From: Janibacter cremeus
GTDB lineage: Bacteria; Actinomycetota; Actinomycetes; Actinomycetales; Dermatophilaceae
Assembly (NCBI RefSeq): GCF_029395675.1
Contig: NZ_CP115184.1
Location: 1,302,001 to 1,366,000 of the forward strand
Length of the DNA stretch: 64,000 nucleotides
Direction: 5' to 3'
Shown: positions 40,631 through 49,397 of the stretch, in pieces
Layout of the letters: each line of letters starts with the position of its first letter
How positions within the stretch are numbered: position 1 is the first letter of the stretch
The notes under the pieces: generated by a model
The model's database searches: none
The model's input: the letters and a program-made list of their open reading frames with translations, nothing else
Told to the model about the DNA's origin: nothing
Translations under genes and position numbers: made by a program

Positions 40631-41563
40631 TCAGAACCCCAGTCGCTGCATCTGCTTCGGGTCCCGTTGCCAGTCCTTGGCCACCTTGACGTGCAGGTCC
40701 AGGAAGACCCGCTGCCCGAGGATCTTCTCGATCCCCTGGCGGGCCGTCGTCCCCACCTCCCGCAGGCGGGAGCCGCCCCGGCCGATGATGATCGCCTTCT
40801 GGCTGTCGCGCTCGACGAAGACGTGCACGCGGACGTCGAGCATCGGCGAGTCGTCCGGGCGCCCCTCCCGCGGCACGATCTCCTCCACGACGACCGCGAG
40901 GCTGTGAGGCAGCTCGTCGCGCACGCCCTCGAGCGCGGCCTCGCGCACGAGCTCGGCGATCATCCGCTCCTCGGGCTCGTCGCTGATGGCATCCTCGGGG
41001 TAGAGCGGCGCGGGCGAGGGTGGCAGGTGCTGCGACAGCACAGCCAGGACGTCGTCGACCTGGTCGCCGCGCACGGCCGAGCAGGGCACGATCGCCGCCC
41101 AGTCCCCGAGCTGGTCGATGGCGATGAGGTGCTCGGCCAGGCGCTGCTTGTCCACGGCGTCGCTCTTGGTCGCGATGGCGACGACCGGTACATTCTTGGC
41201 CCGCTGCAGCTCGCGCAGGTCGGAGGCGATGAAGCCGTCACCCGGGCCGATCTTCTGGTCCGCCGGCAGGCAGAAGCCGATCACGTCGACCTCGAGCAGC
41301 GTCTCGCGGACGAGGTCGTTGAGCCGCTCCCCCAGCAGCGTGCGCGGCTTGTGCAGCCCCGGGGTGTCGACGAGGATCAGCTGCTCGTGCGCCTCCGGGC
41401 GCGTGACGATCCCGCGGATGATGTGCCGAGTCGTCTGGGGCTTGCTCGAGGTGATCGCCACCTTGTCCCCGACGAGGGCGTTGGTCAGTGTCGACTTGCC
41501 GGCGTTGGGCCGTCCGACGAGACAGGCGAAGCCCGCCCTCCACTGCGCACCGTCCACGCTCAT
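40631..41563 (-). CDS. era: GTPase Era
   Basis: A ribosome-assembly GTPase acting on 16S rRNA. G1 is GRPNAGKS (residues 17-24), the effector region is SSKPQTTRH, G3 is DTPGLHK and G4 is TKSD. A C-terminal KH domain with AIIIGRGGSRLREVGTTAR follows. At 310 residues it is full length. The ATG overlaps the stop of the CBS-domain gene by 4 nt, so era is the last member of ybeY-corC-era. Confidence 0.96.
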   Translation of the reverse strand: MSVDGAQWRAGFACLVGRPNAGKSTLTNALVGDKVAITSSKPQTTRHIIRGIVTRPEAHEQLILVDTPGLHKPRTLLGERLNDLVRETLLEVDVIGFCLPADQKIGPGDGFIASDLRELQRAKNVPVVAIATKSDAVDKQRLAEHLIAIDQLGDWAAIVPCSAVRGDQVDDVLAVLSQHLPPSPAPLYPEDAISDEPEERMIAELVREAALEGVRDELPHSLAVVVEEIVPREGRPDDSPMLDVRVHVFVERDSQKAIIIGRGGSRLREVGTTARQGIEKILGQRVFLDLHVKVAKDWQRDPKQMQRLGF

Positions 41564-42849
41564 GCCCCGATCTCCTGGTCCATCTCGTCCGCGTCCTGCG
41601 TCACCGCACGCTCGACGATGACGGTCGCGATGCGGTGCCGTCGTCCGGACATCTTCTCAGCCGTGAGCGACAACCCTGCCACCTCGCAGTGCGAGCCGCT
41701 GATCGGCACCCGGCCGGTCACCTTGCCGAGGAGCCCCCCGACGGTGTCGACCTCCTCGTCCTCGAGGTCCACGTCGTAGAGCTCGGCGAGGTCGTCCACG
41801 CCGAAGGCGGCCGGGACGCGGTGGCGCCCGCCACCGAGGTCCTCCACACCGGGCCCCTCCCGGTCGTACTCGTCGGCGATCTCACCGACGATCTCCTCGA
41901 GGATGTCCTCGATCGTCACGAGGCCCGCGGTGCCGCCGTACTCGTCGACGACGATCGCGGCGTGCGTCTGGTTGACCTGCATCTCGCGCAGCAGCTCGTC
42001 GACGGGCTTGCTCTCGGGGACGAAGGGGGCCGGTCGCATGAACGTCGAGACCGGCCTGTCCGCCGTCCCCTCGTCCGCCAGCAGGGAGCGCACGACGTCC
42101 TTGAGGTAGAGCAGCCCGACGATGTCGTCGCTGGACTCGCCGACGACGGGCACCCGGGAGAAGCCCGAGCGGATGAAGAGGTTGAGTCCCTTGCGCGCCG
42201 GCTTGTCCGACTCGATGGTGATCATGTCGGTGCGCGGGACCATCACCTCGTGGGCGAGGGTGTCACCGAGCTCGAAGACCGAGTGGAGCATATCGCGCTC
42301 CTCGTCCTCGATGAGGGCGTTCTCCCCCGCGAGGTCGAGCAGGTCGCGCAGCTCGGCCTCCGAGCGGAAGGGCCCGTCCCGGTAGCCGCCGCCGGGCGTG
42401 AAGGCATTGCTGAGGGTGACCAGCAGCCGTGCGAAGGGGCCGAGGATGCGCCGCAGCCAGATGACGAAGGGGGCGGCGGCCAGGGCGATCGGGGTGCTGT
42501 GCTGCTGTCCCAGGGTGCGCGGGGAGACCCCGACGAGCATGAAGGTGACGACGACCATGATCGCCACGGAGATGATGAGCGCGAGCCAGGTGCGCTCGAC
42601 CTGGTCGACGACGACGAGGGCGATGAGCACGGCCGCCGACGCCTCGGCGATGGCCCGCAGGAAGGCGATGACCGAGATGGGGCCGGCGCTCTCGGCGAGG
42701 ATGGCGCGCAGCTCCGTGGCACCGCGTCTCCCTTCGCTGTCGGCCTCCTCGGCGGCGACGCGGGAGGCGGAGCCGATCGCGGCGTCGATCAGCGTGAGGA
42801 CGAACGCGGCGACGATCGCGATGACCGCGCCGACGATGAAACCGGTCAC
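41560..42849 (-). CDS. HlyC/CorC-family protein (CNNM-like, CBS domains)
   Basis: A membrane protein with a DUF21 segment (about residues 1-185, 3-4 hydrophobic helices), paired CBS domains (about 205-325, VMVPRTDMITIESDKPA and VPESKPVDELLREM) and a C-terminal CorC/HlyC domain (from about 345; FGVDDLAELYDVDL). It is related to magnesium/cobalt efflux regulators and CNNM proteins; the substrate is not proven. The GTG start (VTGFIVGAV) overlaps the ybeY stop (GTGA). Its position between ybeY and era is conserved in many bacteria. Confidence 0.9.
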   Translation of the reverse strand: MTGFIVGAVIAIVAAFVLTLIDAAIGSASRVAAEEADSEGRRGATELRAILAESAGPISVIAFLRAIAEASAAVLIALVVVDQVERTWLALIISVAIMVVVTFMLVGVSPRTLGQQHSTPIALAAAPFVIWLRRILGPFARLLVTLSNAFTPGGGYRDGPFRSEAELRDLLDLAGENALIEDEERDMLHSVFELGDTLAHEVMVPRTDMITIESDKPARKGLNLFIRSGFSRVPVVGESSDDIVGLLYLKDVVRSLLADEGTADRPVSTFMRPAPFVPESKPVDELLREMQVNQTHAAIVVDEYGGTAGLVTIEDILEEIVGEIADEYDREGPGVEDLGGGRHRVPAAFGVDDLAELYDVDLEDEEVDTVGGLLGKVTGRVPISGSHCEVAGLSLTAEKMSGRRHRIATVIVERAVTQDADEMDQEIGA

Positions 42850-43316
42850 GCCCGGGTCTCCCTCCCGCGACCCGCGAGGAAGGTGAGGAGCAGCTGCCGC
42901 TGCAGCTCGAACATCTCCTTCTCGTCCTCGGGCTCCGCGTGGTCGAAGCCCAGGAGGTGCAGGATGCCGTGCGTGGTCAGCAGGAGCATCTCCTCGATCG
43001 TCGCGTGGCCGGCCTCGACGGCCTGCTTCGCGGCCACGGAGGGGCACAGGACGATGTCACCGAGGATCCCCTCCTGGGGCTCCTCACCCTCACGGCCGGG
43101 CTCGAGCTCGTCCATCGGGAAGCTCATGACGTCGGTCGGGCCGGGCAGGTCCATCCACTGCTCGTGCAGGACGGTCATGGTGTCCTCGTCGACCATGCGG
43201 ATGCACAGCTCGGCCTGCGGGTGGACCCGCATCTCTCCCAGGACGTAGCGGGAGATCTCGACGAACTCGCGTTCGTCGACCTCCTGGTCGGTCTCGTTGA
43301 GGACCTCGATGCTCAC
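42846..43316 (-). CDS. ybeY: Endoribonuclease YbeY
   Basis: A single-strand endoribonuclease in rRNA maturation and ribosome quality control. The zinc motif HGILHLLGFDH supplies His116, His120 and His126, and the conserved arginine region precedes VDEDTMTVLH. At 156 residues it is of normal length. The ATG overlaps the phoH stop by 4 nt and the stop overlaps the downstream GTG, so the three genes are tightly coupled. Confidence 0.95.
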   Translation of the reverse strand: MSIEVLNETDQEVDEREFVEISRYVLGEMRVHPQAELCIRMVDEDTMTVLHEQWMDLPGPTDVMSFPMDELEPGREGEEPQEGILGDIVLCPSVAAKQAVEAGHATIEEMLLLTTHGILHLLGFDHAEPEDEKEMFELQRQLLLTFLAGRGRETRA

Positions 43317-44362
43317 TGCTGCTGACCCTTCGTCGCGTCGTACCGGTCGTAGGCGCCCACGATCTCCCCGACGAGGCGGTGGCGCACGACGTCGCTCGCG
43401 TCGAGGAAGGCGAAGTGGACCCCCTCGATGTCGGACAGGATGCGCTGGACGACCTTCAGGCCGGACTTGACGCCACCCGGCAGGTCGACCTGGCTGGTGT
43501 CGCCGGTGATGACCATCTTGGAGCCGAAGCCCAGCCGGGTGAGGAACATCTTCATCTGCTCCGGCGAGGTGTTCTGCGCCTCGTCGAGGATGATGAAGGA
43601 GTCGTTGAGCGTGCGCCCGCGCATGAAGGCCAGCGGCGCGACCTCGATGGTCCCGGCGGCCATGAGCCGGGGGATCGACTCCGGGTCGAGCATGTCGTGC
43701 AGGGCGTCGTAGAGCGGGCGCAGGTAGGGGTCGATCTTGTCGCCCAACGTGCCGGGGAGGAAGCCGAGCTTCTCCCCCGCCTCCACGGCCGGCCGGGTGA
43801 GGATGATGCGGTTGACCTCCTTGGCCTGCAGGGCCGCGACCGCCTTGGCCATCGCCAGGTAGGTCTTGCCGGTGCCGGCCGGGCCGATGCCGAAGATCAC
43901 CGTGTTGTCACCGATGGCGTCCACGTAGTGCTTCTGCCCGAGGGTCTTGGGACGGATCGTGCGACCGCGGTTGGAGACGATGTTGGTCGTCAGCACGTCG
44001 GCGGGACGCTCGCGGGTGCGGCCCCGCAGCATCGTGATCGAGCGTTCGACCGCGTCGCGGCCCAGCGGCTGGCCGGCCTCGAGGACCTCCATGAGCTCCT
44101 CGAGGAGCCGGTCGATGACGTCGAGGTCGTCCTCCGGCCCGCGCAGGCGGAACTCGTTGCCGCGCACGAGGATCTCGGTCTTGGGGAAGGACCGCTCCAT
44201 CGTCCGCAGCAGCTCGTCGGTCGGCCCCAGGAGGCTCACCATGGGCACGTTCTCGGGCAGGACGATCGTCTGCTGCACCGTGGGCGAACGGCTGTCGTCA
44301 CGTCGCGGGTCGTCGCGGATCGAGTCGAGGGCGCGCAGGTCGGGTTGGTCTGGTCGAGGCAT
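43313..44362 (-). CDS. phoH: PhoH-like ATPase
   Basis: A RecA-like ATPase of the PhoH family with a predicted role in RNA metabolism alongside YbeY. Walker A is FGIGPAGTGKTYLAM, Walker B is FIILDEAQNTSPEQMK, and sensor residues are in MVITGDTSQVDLP. An N-terminal KH-like segment (about 40-110) precedes it. At 349 residues it has family length. TAGACT ends 10 nt upstream of the ATG, further than the strict leaderless spacing, so a separate promoter is possible within the hrcA operon. Confidence 0.92.
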   Translation of the reverse strand: MPRPDQPDLRALDSIRDDPRRDDSRSPTVQQTIVLPENVPMVSLLGPTDELLRTMERSFPKTEILVRGNEFRLRGPEDDLDVIDRLLEELMEVLEAGQPLGRDAVERSITMLRGRTRERPADVLTTNIVSNRGRTIRPKTLGQKHYVDAIGDNTVIFGIGPAGTGKTYLAMAKAVAALQAKEVNRIILTRPAVEAGEKLGFLPGTLGDKIDPYLRPLYDALHDMLDPESIPRLMAAGTIEVAPLAFMRGRTLNDSFIILDEAQNTSPEQMKMFLTRLGFGSKMVITGDTSQVDLPGGVKSGLKVVQRILSDIEGVHFAFLDASDVVRHRLVGEIVGAYDRYDATKGQQQ

Positions 44363-44424
44363 CGTGCGTCCCAGTCTACGCGGGACGGCGGATCGACCAC
44401 GAGCGCCGGACCCGGTCGCCGGCG

Positions 44425-45285
44425 TCAGTCACCGTCCGGCGTGGCCCCGACGACGGGGTCGGCCAGGGCCCGGTCGAGCTCGGTGGCCGCGTCGCGCCCC
44501 ATCGCCCGCAGGGTCGTCTCGCGAAAGAGCGCCCTGCTGGCCATGCCTGCGGCGGGGTAGCCCTCGGCCACCATCGCCGACTCCATGGCCACGAGCACGG
44601 ACACGGGGTCGGCGACCCCGATCTGCCACCAGCCGAAGGGGCCGTCGCCGGTGCCCGGGCGGTGGCGCAGCACGGCGTTCGTCCCATCCGGGTCGTCGGA
44701 CCCGCCGGGCCCGCGGACCGACCCGTTGATGACGGCCGCCGCGGGTCGGACAGCGCGCTGCACGCGGGCCGCGAGCCAGCGCGTGGCCGTGGCCGTGGTG
44801 GGGGCGACGAAGACCCGGCCGGGGTCGACGCTCGACCACGGCACGACCGCGGCCGGTGCGTCGGCGGTGGCCCGCAGCACGACCCCACCGCGGTGGACGT
44901 CGTGCCGGCGGCGGCGCGCGGCCAGCAGGAGGGAGAGCAGCGCACCCCCGACGAGCACGGCGGCGCCGACGAAGATGGCGACGACGTCACGTGTCAGGTC
45001 CTCGCCGGGACCGACCATGGCCCGCAGGAGCCCCAGGGCCAGGCCCAGGTCGAGGGCGAGCAGTGCTCCCTTCGCCCACAACCGCGCGTGGACACCACCG
45101 CGGAATCGGGCCAGCACCGGGCCCATGTCCTCAGGTGTGGCCGCAGCCCAGCCCGCGAGCACCGCGTGGTCCTCGTCGGTACCGCCGTGCCACTCGAAGA
45201 ACTGGTTCTTCATGGCGGGGCGTCTGGCCGTCATCGGGTCCGCTGCTCCATTCGCTACCGGGGCGTTTGCAGTGACCCTAGCCAT
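44425..45285 (-). CDS. Hypothetical membrane protein between rsmE and phoH
   Basis: I do not recognise this 286-residue protein. Two hydrophobic helices lie around residues 75-95 and 100-122 (VVAIFVGAAVLVGGALLSLL), followed by a soluble domain with VVLRATADAPAAVVPWSS and a C-terminal helical stretch. The N-terminal start is uncertain: ATG 45285 (used here) sits 12 nt after GGAGG at the end of rsmE, while ATGs at 45234 and 45213 are also in frame and the conserved-looking part begins at MKNQFFEWHGG. It belongs to the hrcA-to-era run by position. Confidence 0.6.
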   Translation of the reverse strand: MARVTANAPVANGAADPMTARRPAMKNQFFEWHGGTDEDHAVLAGWAAATPEDMGPVLARFRGGVHARLWAKGALLALDLGLALGLLRAMVGPGEDLTRDVVAIFVGAAVLVGGALLSLLLAARRRRHDVHRGGVVLRATADAPAAVVPWSSVDPGRVFVAPTTATATRWLAARVQRAVRPAAAVINGSVRGPGGSDDPDGTNAVLRHRPGTGDGPFGWWQIGVADPVSVLVAMESAMVAEGYPAAGMASRALFRETTLRAMGRDAATELDRALADPVVGATPDGD

Positions 45286-45294
45286 GTACCCCAC

Positions 45295-46041
45295 CTACCT
45301 CCACCGGGTGCGGGTGCTGATGACGGCGACCGCCGCCGGACCGGCGCTCGAGGCGCGCAGGACCGTGCTGCCGAGCCGGACGGGCACCGCCCCCGCCTCG
45401 ACGAGGCGGTCGACCTCCTGCGGCGAGATGCCCCCTTCGGGCCCGACGACGAGGAGGACCTCCCCGGCGTCGGGCAGCTCCACGGTCGCCAGCGGGGTGC
45501 TCGCCTCCTCGTGCAGGACGAAGGGGGTGACCCCCTCCTGCGCGCACCGCTCGGCGAGCGAGGGGGTGGTGACGAGGTCACCGAGGTCGGGCCAGCGCCC
45601 GCGCCGGGACTGCTTGGCGGCGCGCTCGATGACGTTGGCCCACTTGCGCAGGCCCTTGTCGACCTTCGGGCCCTTCCACCGCACGATCGAGCGATCCGCC
45701 TGCCAGGGCACGACCCCGTCGATCCCGAGCTCGGTCACGGCCTCGACGGCGTCCTCGTCACGGCCGTCCTTGGCGAGGGCCTGCACGAGCGTGAGGCGAA
45801 GGGAGGGGGCCGGCTCGTCGGCCCGTCCCGTCACGCGCAGCGAGACGAGACCGGCGGCCACCGACGCGGCGACGCAGTGCACACGCGCTCCGCCGCGGTC
45901 GGCGACGAGGACCTCCTCGCCGGCCCGCAACCGCACGACCGTCGCGGCGTGGTGCGCCTCGGCCCCGGTGAGCTCGACGACGTCGTCGGGCCCGAGCCCG
46001 TCGAGGGTCCCGGGGTCGACGAGGAAGAGGGGTGCGGTCAC
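45295..46041 (-). CDS. rsmE: 16S rRNA (uracil-1498-N3)-methyltransferase
   Basis: A SPOUT methyltransferase acting on the small ribosomal subunit. LTGAEAHHAATVVRLRAGEEV is in the N-terminal PUA-like domain, and the knot contains LLVVGPEGGISPQEVD and RLGSTVLRASSAG. At 248 residues it is typical. It begins with GTG 20 nt after dnaJ, and dnaJ-rsmE synteny is common. Confidence 0.93.
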   Translation of the reverse strand: MTAPLFLVDPGTLDGLGPDDVVELTGAEAHHAATVVRLRAGEEVLVADRGGARVHCVAASVAAGLVSLRVTGRADEPAPSLRLTLVQALAKDGRDEDAVEAVTELGIDGVVPWQADRSIVRWKGPKVDKGLRKWANVIERAAKQSRRGRWPDLGDLVTTPSLAERCAQEGVTPFVLHEEASTPLATVELPDAGEVLLVVGPEGGISPQEVDRLVEAGAVPVRLGSTVLRASSAGPAAVAVISTRTRWR

Positions 46042-46060
46042 CGGTCGGTGGGCGTGCGGG

Positions 46061-47182
46061 TCAGCGCTTGAAGGCCGAGCGCAACCGGCCGACGAAGCCG
46101 GCGTCCACGTCGTCGAGCTGGCCGTCGGGCTGCTCCTCGTCGCGCACGCTCGCGAGCCGACGCAGCAGGTCCTCCTGGTCGGCGTCCAGCCGCGTCGGTG
46201 TCCGCACGTCGACGTGGATGATCAGGTCACCCCGGCCCTCGTGACGCAGGTGGGTCACGCCCAGACCGGGCAGGATGATGGTGTCACCCGGCTGCGTGCC
46301 CCGCTTGATGGTGATCTCCTGCTCCCCGTCGAAGGTCATGAAGCTCATGTCGACGCCGAGCGCGGCAGCCGTCATCGGCACCGGCACGGACGCGTGCAGG
46401 TCGTCGCCGCGGCGGGTGAAGGTGTCGTGGTCGGCGACCCGCAGCTCGACGAAGAGATCGCCGGCCGGCCCACCCCCGGGACCGACCTCCCCTTCGCCGG
46501 AGAGGTGGATGCGGGTGCCGGAGTCGACGCCGGCGGGGATCTTGACCGTCATCGTGCGGCGGCTGCGCACGCGGCCCTGGCCGGAGCACTCGTGGCACGG
46601 GCTGGGGATGACCTCGCCGAAGCCCTGGCAGGTGGGGCACGGACGGCTGGTCATGACCTGGCCGAGGAAGGAGCGCTGCACCTGCTGGATCTCGCCGCGA
46701 CCGGCGCAGGTGTCACAGGTGCGCCGACCGGTGCCCGGCTGGGCGCCGTCGCCGTCGCACGCCGCGCACGCGGTGGCGGTGTCGATGGTCAGGTCCTCCT
46801 GGCCGCCGAAGACGGCGGTCGCCAGGTCGACCTCCAGCCCGACGAGGCCGTCCTGGCCGCGCGAGCGCCGGGAGCGCGGCCCCCGGCCGCCGCCGCCGGC
46901 CTGGGCGCCGAAGAACTGCTCCATGATGTCGCTGAAGCTGAAGCCCGCGCCGAAGCCGTCGTGCGCCCCGCCGTAGGGGTCCCCGCCCATGTCGTACTGG
47001 CGGCGCTTGGTCTCGTCGGAGAGCACGTCGTACGCCTGGGAGACGCGCTTGAACCTCTCCTCGGCGTCCTCCCCCGGGTTCACGTCCGGGTGCAGGGTGC
47101 GGGCGAGCTTGCGGTAGGCCCGCTTGATCTCCTCTGGGCTGGCCTCGCGGCTGACGCCGAGGTCCTCGTAGTAGTCGTTCAC
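46061..47182 (-). CDS. dnaJ: Chaperone DnaJ (type I)
   Basis: An Hsp70 co-chaperone. The J domain includes [15 protein letters not shown] with the HPD motif near residue 32, followed by a Gly-rich segment and four zinc CxxCxGxG repeats ([32 protein letters not shown]). The C-terminal substrate domain is present. At 373 residues it is full length. It is the second actinobacterial DnaJ copy by context (linked to hrcA rather than to dnaK-grpE) and should share CIRCE/HrcA control. Confidence 0.94.
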   Translation of the reverse strand: MNDYYEDLGVSREASPEEIKRAYRKLARTLHPDVNPGEDAEERFKRVSQAYDVLSDETKRRQYDMGGDPYGGAHDGFGAGFSFSDIMEQFFGAQAGGGGRGPRSRRSRGQDGLVGLEVDLATAVFGGQEDLTIDTATACAACDGDGAQPGTGRRTCDTCAGRGEIQQVQRSFLGQVMTSRPCPTCQGFGEVIPSPCHECSGQGRVRSRRTMTVKIPAGVDSGTRIHLSGEGEVGPGGGPAGDLFVELRVADHDTFTRRGDDLHASVPVPMTAAALGVDMSFMTFDGEQEITIKRGTQPGDTIILPGLGVTHLRHEGRGDLIIHVDVRTPTRLDADQEDLLRRLASVRDEEQPDGQLDDVDAGFVGRLRSAFKR

Positions 47183-47236
47183 GCGTGACGTCCTCGTAGG
47201 TCGTGGGTCTGGTCTGTCGGTGCGGACGGACGCCGG

Positions 47237-48271
47237 TCAGGTGTCCATGATCCGCGAGAGGTAGGTGGCGACAGCGCGCACCTGCGCCATCGTCGCCGGG
47301 TAGTCCATGCGCGTCGGGCCGAGCACCCCGACGGTACCGACCTGCTCGTCGCCCGAGCCATAGCCCGAGGTGACCAGCGAGGTCGTGTGCAGGCCGCTCA
47401 CGGGGTTCTCCGAGCCGATGCGCACGGAGACACCCGCCTCGTCCTGGCCGGCCTCGACGCTGAGCAGCTTCAGCAGCACGACGTGCTGCTCCAGGGCGTC
47501 CAGGACGGGCTCCAGCGTCATCGGGAAGTCGCTGGAGCTGCGGGCGAGGTTGGCCGTCCCCGCGAGGGCGACCTTGGTCTCGCGCTCCTCGGCGAGGGCA
47601 TCGCCGAGCGCCGCCAGCACACCGGCGGTGAGCGCGTCCTCGGTGTCGGTGTCCTCGTCGTGGAGGGTGCCGAGCGCCTCGAGCGCCTCGGTGAGGCGCC
47701 GGTCGCGGGTCGCGGCGTTGATCCGGGCACGCGCCCGGGACAACGCATCGAGGCCGGGGCCGTCGGTGTAGTCGACCCCGGTCGGCACGACCCGCTGCTC
47801 GACCCGGCCGGTGCCCATGATGACGACCACCATCAGCCGGGTGTCGTTCATCGGCACCAGCTCGATGTGCTTGACGGTGCTGCGGGTCAGGGACGGGTAC
47901 TGCACGACGGCGACCTGGCGGGTCAACGTCGACAGCAGGCGCACCGTGCGGTCCAGGACGGCGTCGAGCTCGTCGGCGCCCTCGAGGTAGTCGGTGATGG
48001 CAGCCCGCTCGCCCCGCGACATCGGCCGGATGGCCTGCAGCCGGTCGACGAAGAGGCGGTACCCGGCATCCGTGGGGATCCGGCCGGCGGACGTGTGCGG
48101 GGCGACGATGAGGCCCGCGTCCTCGAGTGCGGCCATGTCGTTGCGCACGGTCGCCGCCGACACGTTGAGCCGGTGCCGGTCGAGCAGCGCCCGCGAGCCG
48201 ACGGGCTCCGACGTCTGCACGTAGTCCTCCACGATGGCGCTGAGCACGGCCATCCGCCGCTCGTCACTCAT
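47237..48271 (-). CDS. hrcA: Heat-inducible repressor HrcA
   Basis: It represses heat-shock genes by binding CIRCE. The N-terminal winged helix contains SRALLDRHRLNVSAATVRND and AGRIPTDAGYRLFVDRL, with a GAF-like domain behind. At 344 residues it is of normal length. The ATG at 48271 follows AAGGAGG by 5 nt. A perfect CIRCE element lies about 40 nt upstream, directly after the -10, so the gene is autoregulated. It leads hrcA-dnaJ-rsmE and probably the run down to era. Confidence 0.95.
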   Translation of the reverse strand: MSDERRMAVLSAIVEDYVQTSEPVGSRALLDRHRLNVSAATVRNDMAALEDAGLIVAPHTSAGRIPTDAGYRLFVDRLQAIRPMSRGERAAITDYLEGADELDAVLDRTVRLLSTLTRQVAVVQYPSLTRSTVKHIELVPMNDTRLMVVVIMGTGRVEQRVVPTGVDYTDGPGLDALSRARARINAATRDRRLTEALEALGTLHDEDTDTEDALTAGVLAALGDALAEERETKVALAGTANLARSSSDFPMTLEPVLDALEQHVVLLKLLSVEAGQDEAGVSVRIGSENPVSGLHTTSLVTSGYGSGDEQVGTVGVLGPTRMDYPATMAQVRAVATYLSRIMDT

Positions 48272-48308
48272 GGAGTCCTCCTTCACGACACATCATGACC
48301 GCACCGCC

Positions 48309-48335
48309 TTGGCACTCGGTCCACCTGAGTGCCAA
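48309..48335. promoter_or_regulatory. CIRCE operator of hrcA
   Basis: TTGGCACTC-N9-GAGTGCCAA: two perfect 9-bp arms with the standard 9-bp spacer. It covers the predicted transcription start of hrcA. Confidence 0.92.
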
Positions 48336-48341
48336 GTCTAC
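48336..48341 (-). promoter_or_regulatory. -10 element of hrcA
   Basis: TAGACT on the minus strand, abutting CIRCE. Transcription would start inside the operator, giving a roughly 55-nt leader with the Shine-Dalgarno site. Confidence 0.6.
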
Positions 48342-48403
48342 GACTGATCGGCGCATTCCCCGGAATCCGGCGTGCCCTGCCGTCGCGGAGGCCCCGCGCG
48401 GCC

Positions 48404-48409
48404 TAGCGT
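48404..48409 (+). promoter_or_regulatory. -10 element of the DUF3097 gene (leaderless)
   Basis: TAGCGT ending 8 nt before the GTG at 48418. Confidence 0.5.
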
Positions 48410-48417
48410 CGGTCCTC

Positions 48418-49293
48418 GTGAACGACCGATACGGCAATGACGTGCTCTCCGGTGACTGGCGCTCCCACGGCCGCCTCGCCCGCCCCACCTCGCGCCCCAT
48501 CGAGGCGACCCACGGCACCGTCGTGGAGGACGTCGAGACCGGCTGGGTCGGCGCGGTGGTCGCGGTGGAGAAGGCCGGGGGCGTCCACGTCGTCCACCTC
48601 GAGGACCGCCGCGGCAAGGTGCGTGCCTTCCCGCTGGGTGCGGGCTTCCTGCAGGACGGCCGGCCCGTGGCGCTCACCGCGCCCCGGGCGGCGCAGCGTG
48701 CGGCCCTGGCCCAGGCCGAGCAGGCCGCCTCGCGCACGGCCAGCGGGTCCGTCGCCGTACGTGACGCGAAGGCGCGGGTCGCCCGCGGGTCGCGGATCTT
48801 CGTCGAGGGCCGCCACGACGCCGAGCTCGTCGAGAAGGTGTGGGGCCACGACCTGCGCATCGAGGGGGTCGTCGTGGAGATGCTCGACGGTGTCGACGAC
48901 CTCGCCGCGGTCATCAGGGACTTCTCCCCCGGTCCCGGGCGCCGGATGGGCGTGCTCGTCGACCACCTCGTGCCCGGCACGAAGGAGTCCCGGATCGTCG
49001 AGAAGGCCAACGCGGTGGCTCCCGAGCACGTCCTCGTCGTCGGCCACCCCTACGTCGACGTCTGGCAGTCGGTGCGCCCGCAGCGCCTCGGCATGACGAC
49101 CTGGCCGCAGATCCCGCGCTCCGTGGAGTGGAAGCGCGGGATCTGCGCGCACCTGGGCTGGGCGCACGACTCCCAGGCCGACATCGCCCGCGCCTGGAAG
49201 CAGATCCTGGGCACCGTGCGCAGCTACGCCGACCTCGAACCGGCCCTGCTCGGCCGGGTCGAGGAGCTGATCGACTTCGTCACCGCCGAGTAA
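48418..49293 (+). CDS. DUF3097 family protein
   Basis: A 291-residue conserved actinobacterial protein of unknown function. It shows an N-terminal basic segment, a strand-rich part (GWVGAVVAVEKAGGVHVVHL), then a TOPRIM-like stretch with IFVEGRHDAELVEKVWGHDL and MGVLVDHLVPGTKESRI, and a Trp-rich C-terminus. The IFVEGRHD and LVDH motifs suggest a metal-dependent nucleic-acid enzyme, but that is inference. The GTG is placed by the TAGCGT box. It diverges from hrcA and is convergent with fabG across a repeat-rich spacer. Confidence 0.85.
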   Translation: MNDRYGNDVLSGDWRSHGRLARPTSRPIEATHGTVVEDVETGWVGAVVAVEKAGGVHVVHLEDRRGKVRAFPLGAGFLQDGRPVALTAPRAAQRAALAQAEQAASRTASGSVAVRDAKARVARGSRIFVEGRHDAELVEKVWGHDLRIEGVVVEMLDGVDDLAAVIRDFSPGPGRRMGVLVDHLVPGTKESRIVEKANAVAPEHVLVVGHPYVDVWQSVRPQRLGMTTWPQIPRSVEWKRGICAHLGWAHDSQADIARAWKQILGTVRSYADLEPALLGRVEELIDFVTAE

Positions 49294-49294
49294 C

Positions 49295-49390
49295 CGCAGG
49301 AGCCCAAGCAGTTGCGAAGAGCGAGGCCCGGACTTCGCAGGCGCCCAAGCAGTTGCGAGCCCAGGGCCGCAGGAGCCTGAGCAGCTGCGG
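49295..49390. repeat. Three imperfect 23-bp direct repeats between convergent genes
   Basis: Copies at 49295-49317, 49336-49358 and 49368-49390 share CGCAGG at the left end and AGCAGTTGCG or AGCAGCTGCG at the right. Copies 1 and 2 differ at one position. Each unit begins CGCA and ends TGCG(A/G), so it can also fold on itself. Together they fill nearly the whole 104-bp gap. Confidence 0.8.
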
Positions 49391-49397
49391 TTCGTGG

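Noticed and set aside
44363..44380. Leaderless start for phoH
   Set aside because: TAGACT ends 10 nt before the ATG, outside the 6-8 nt seen elsewhere, so at most a very short leader is implied.
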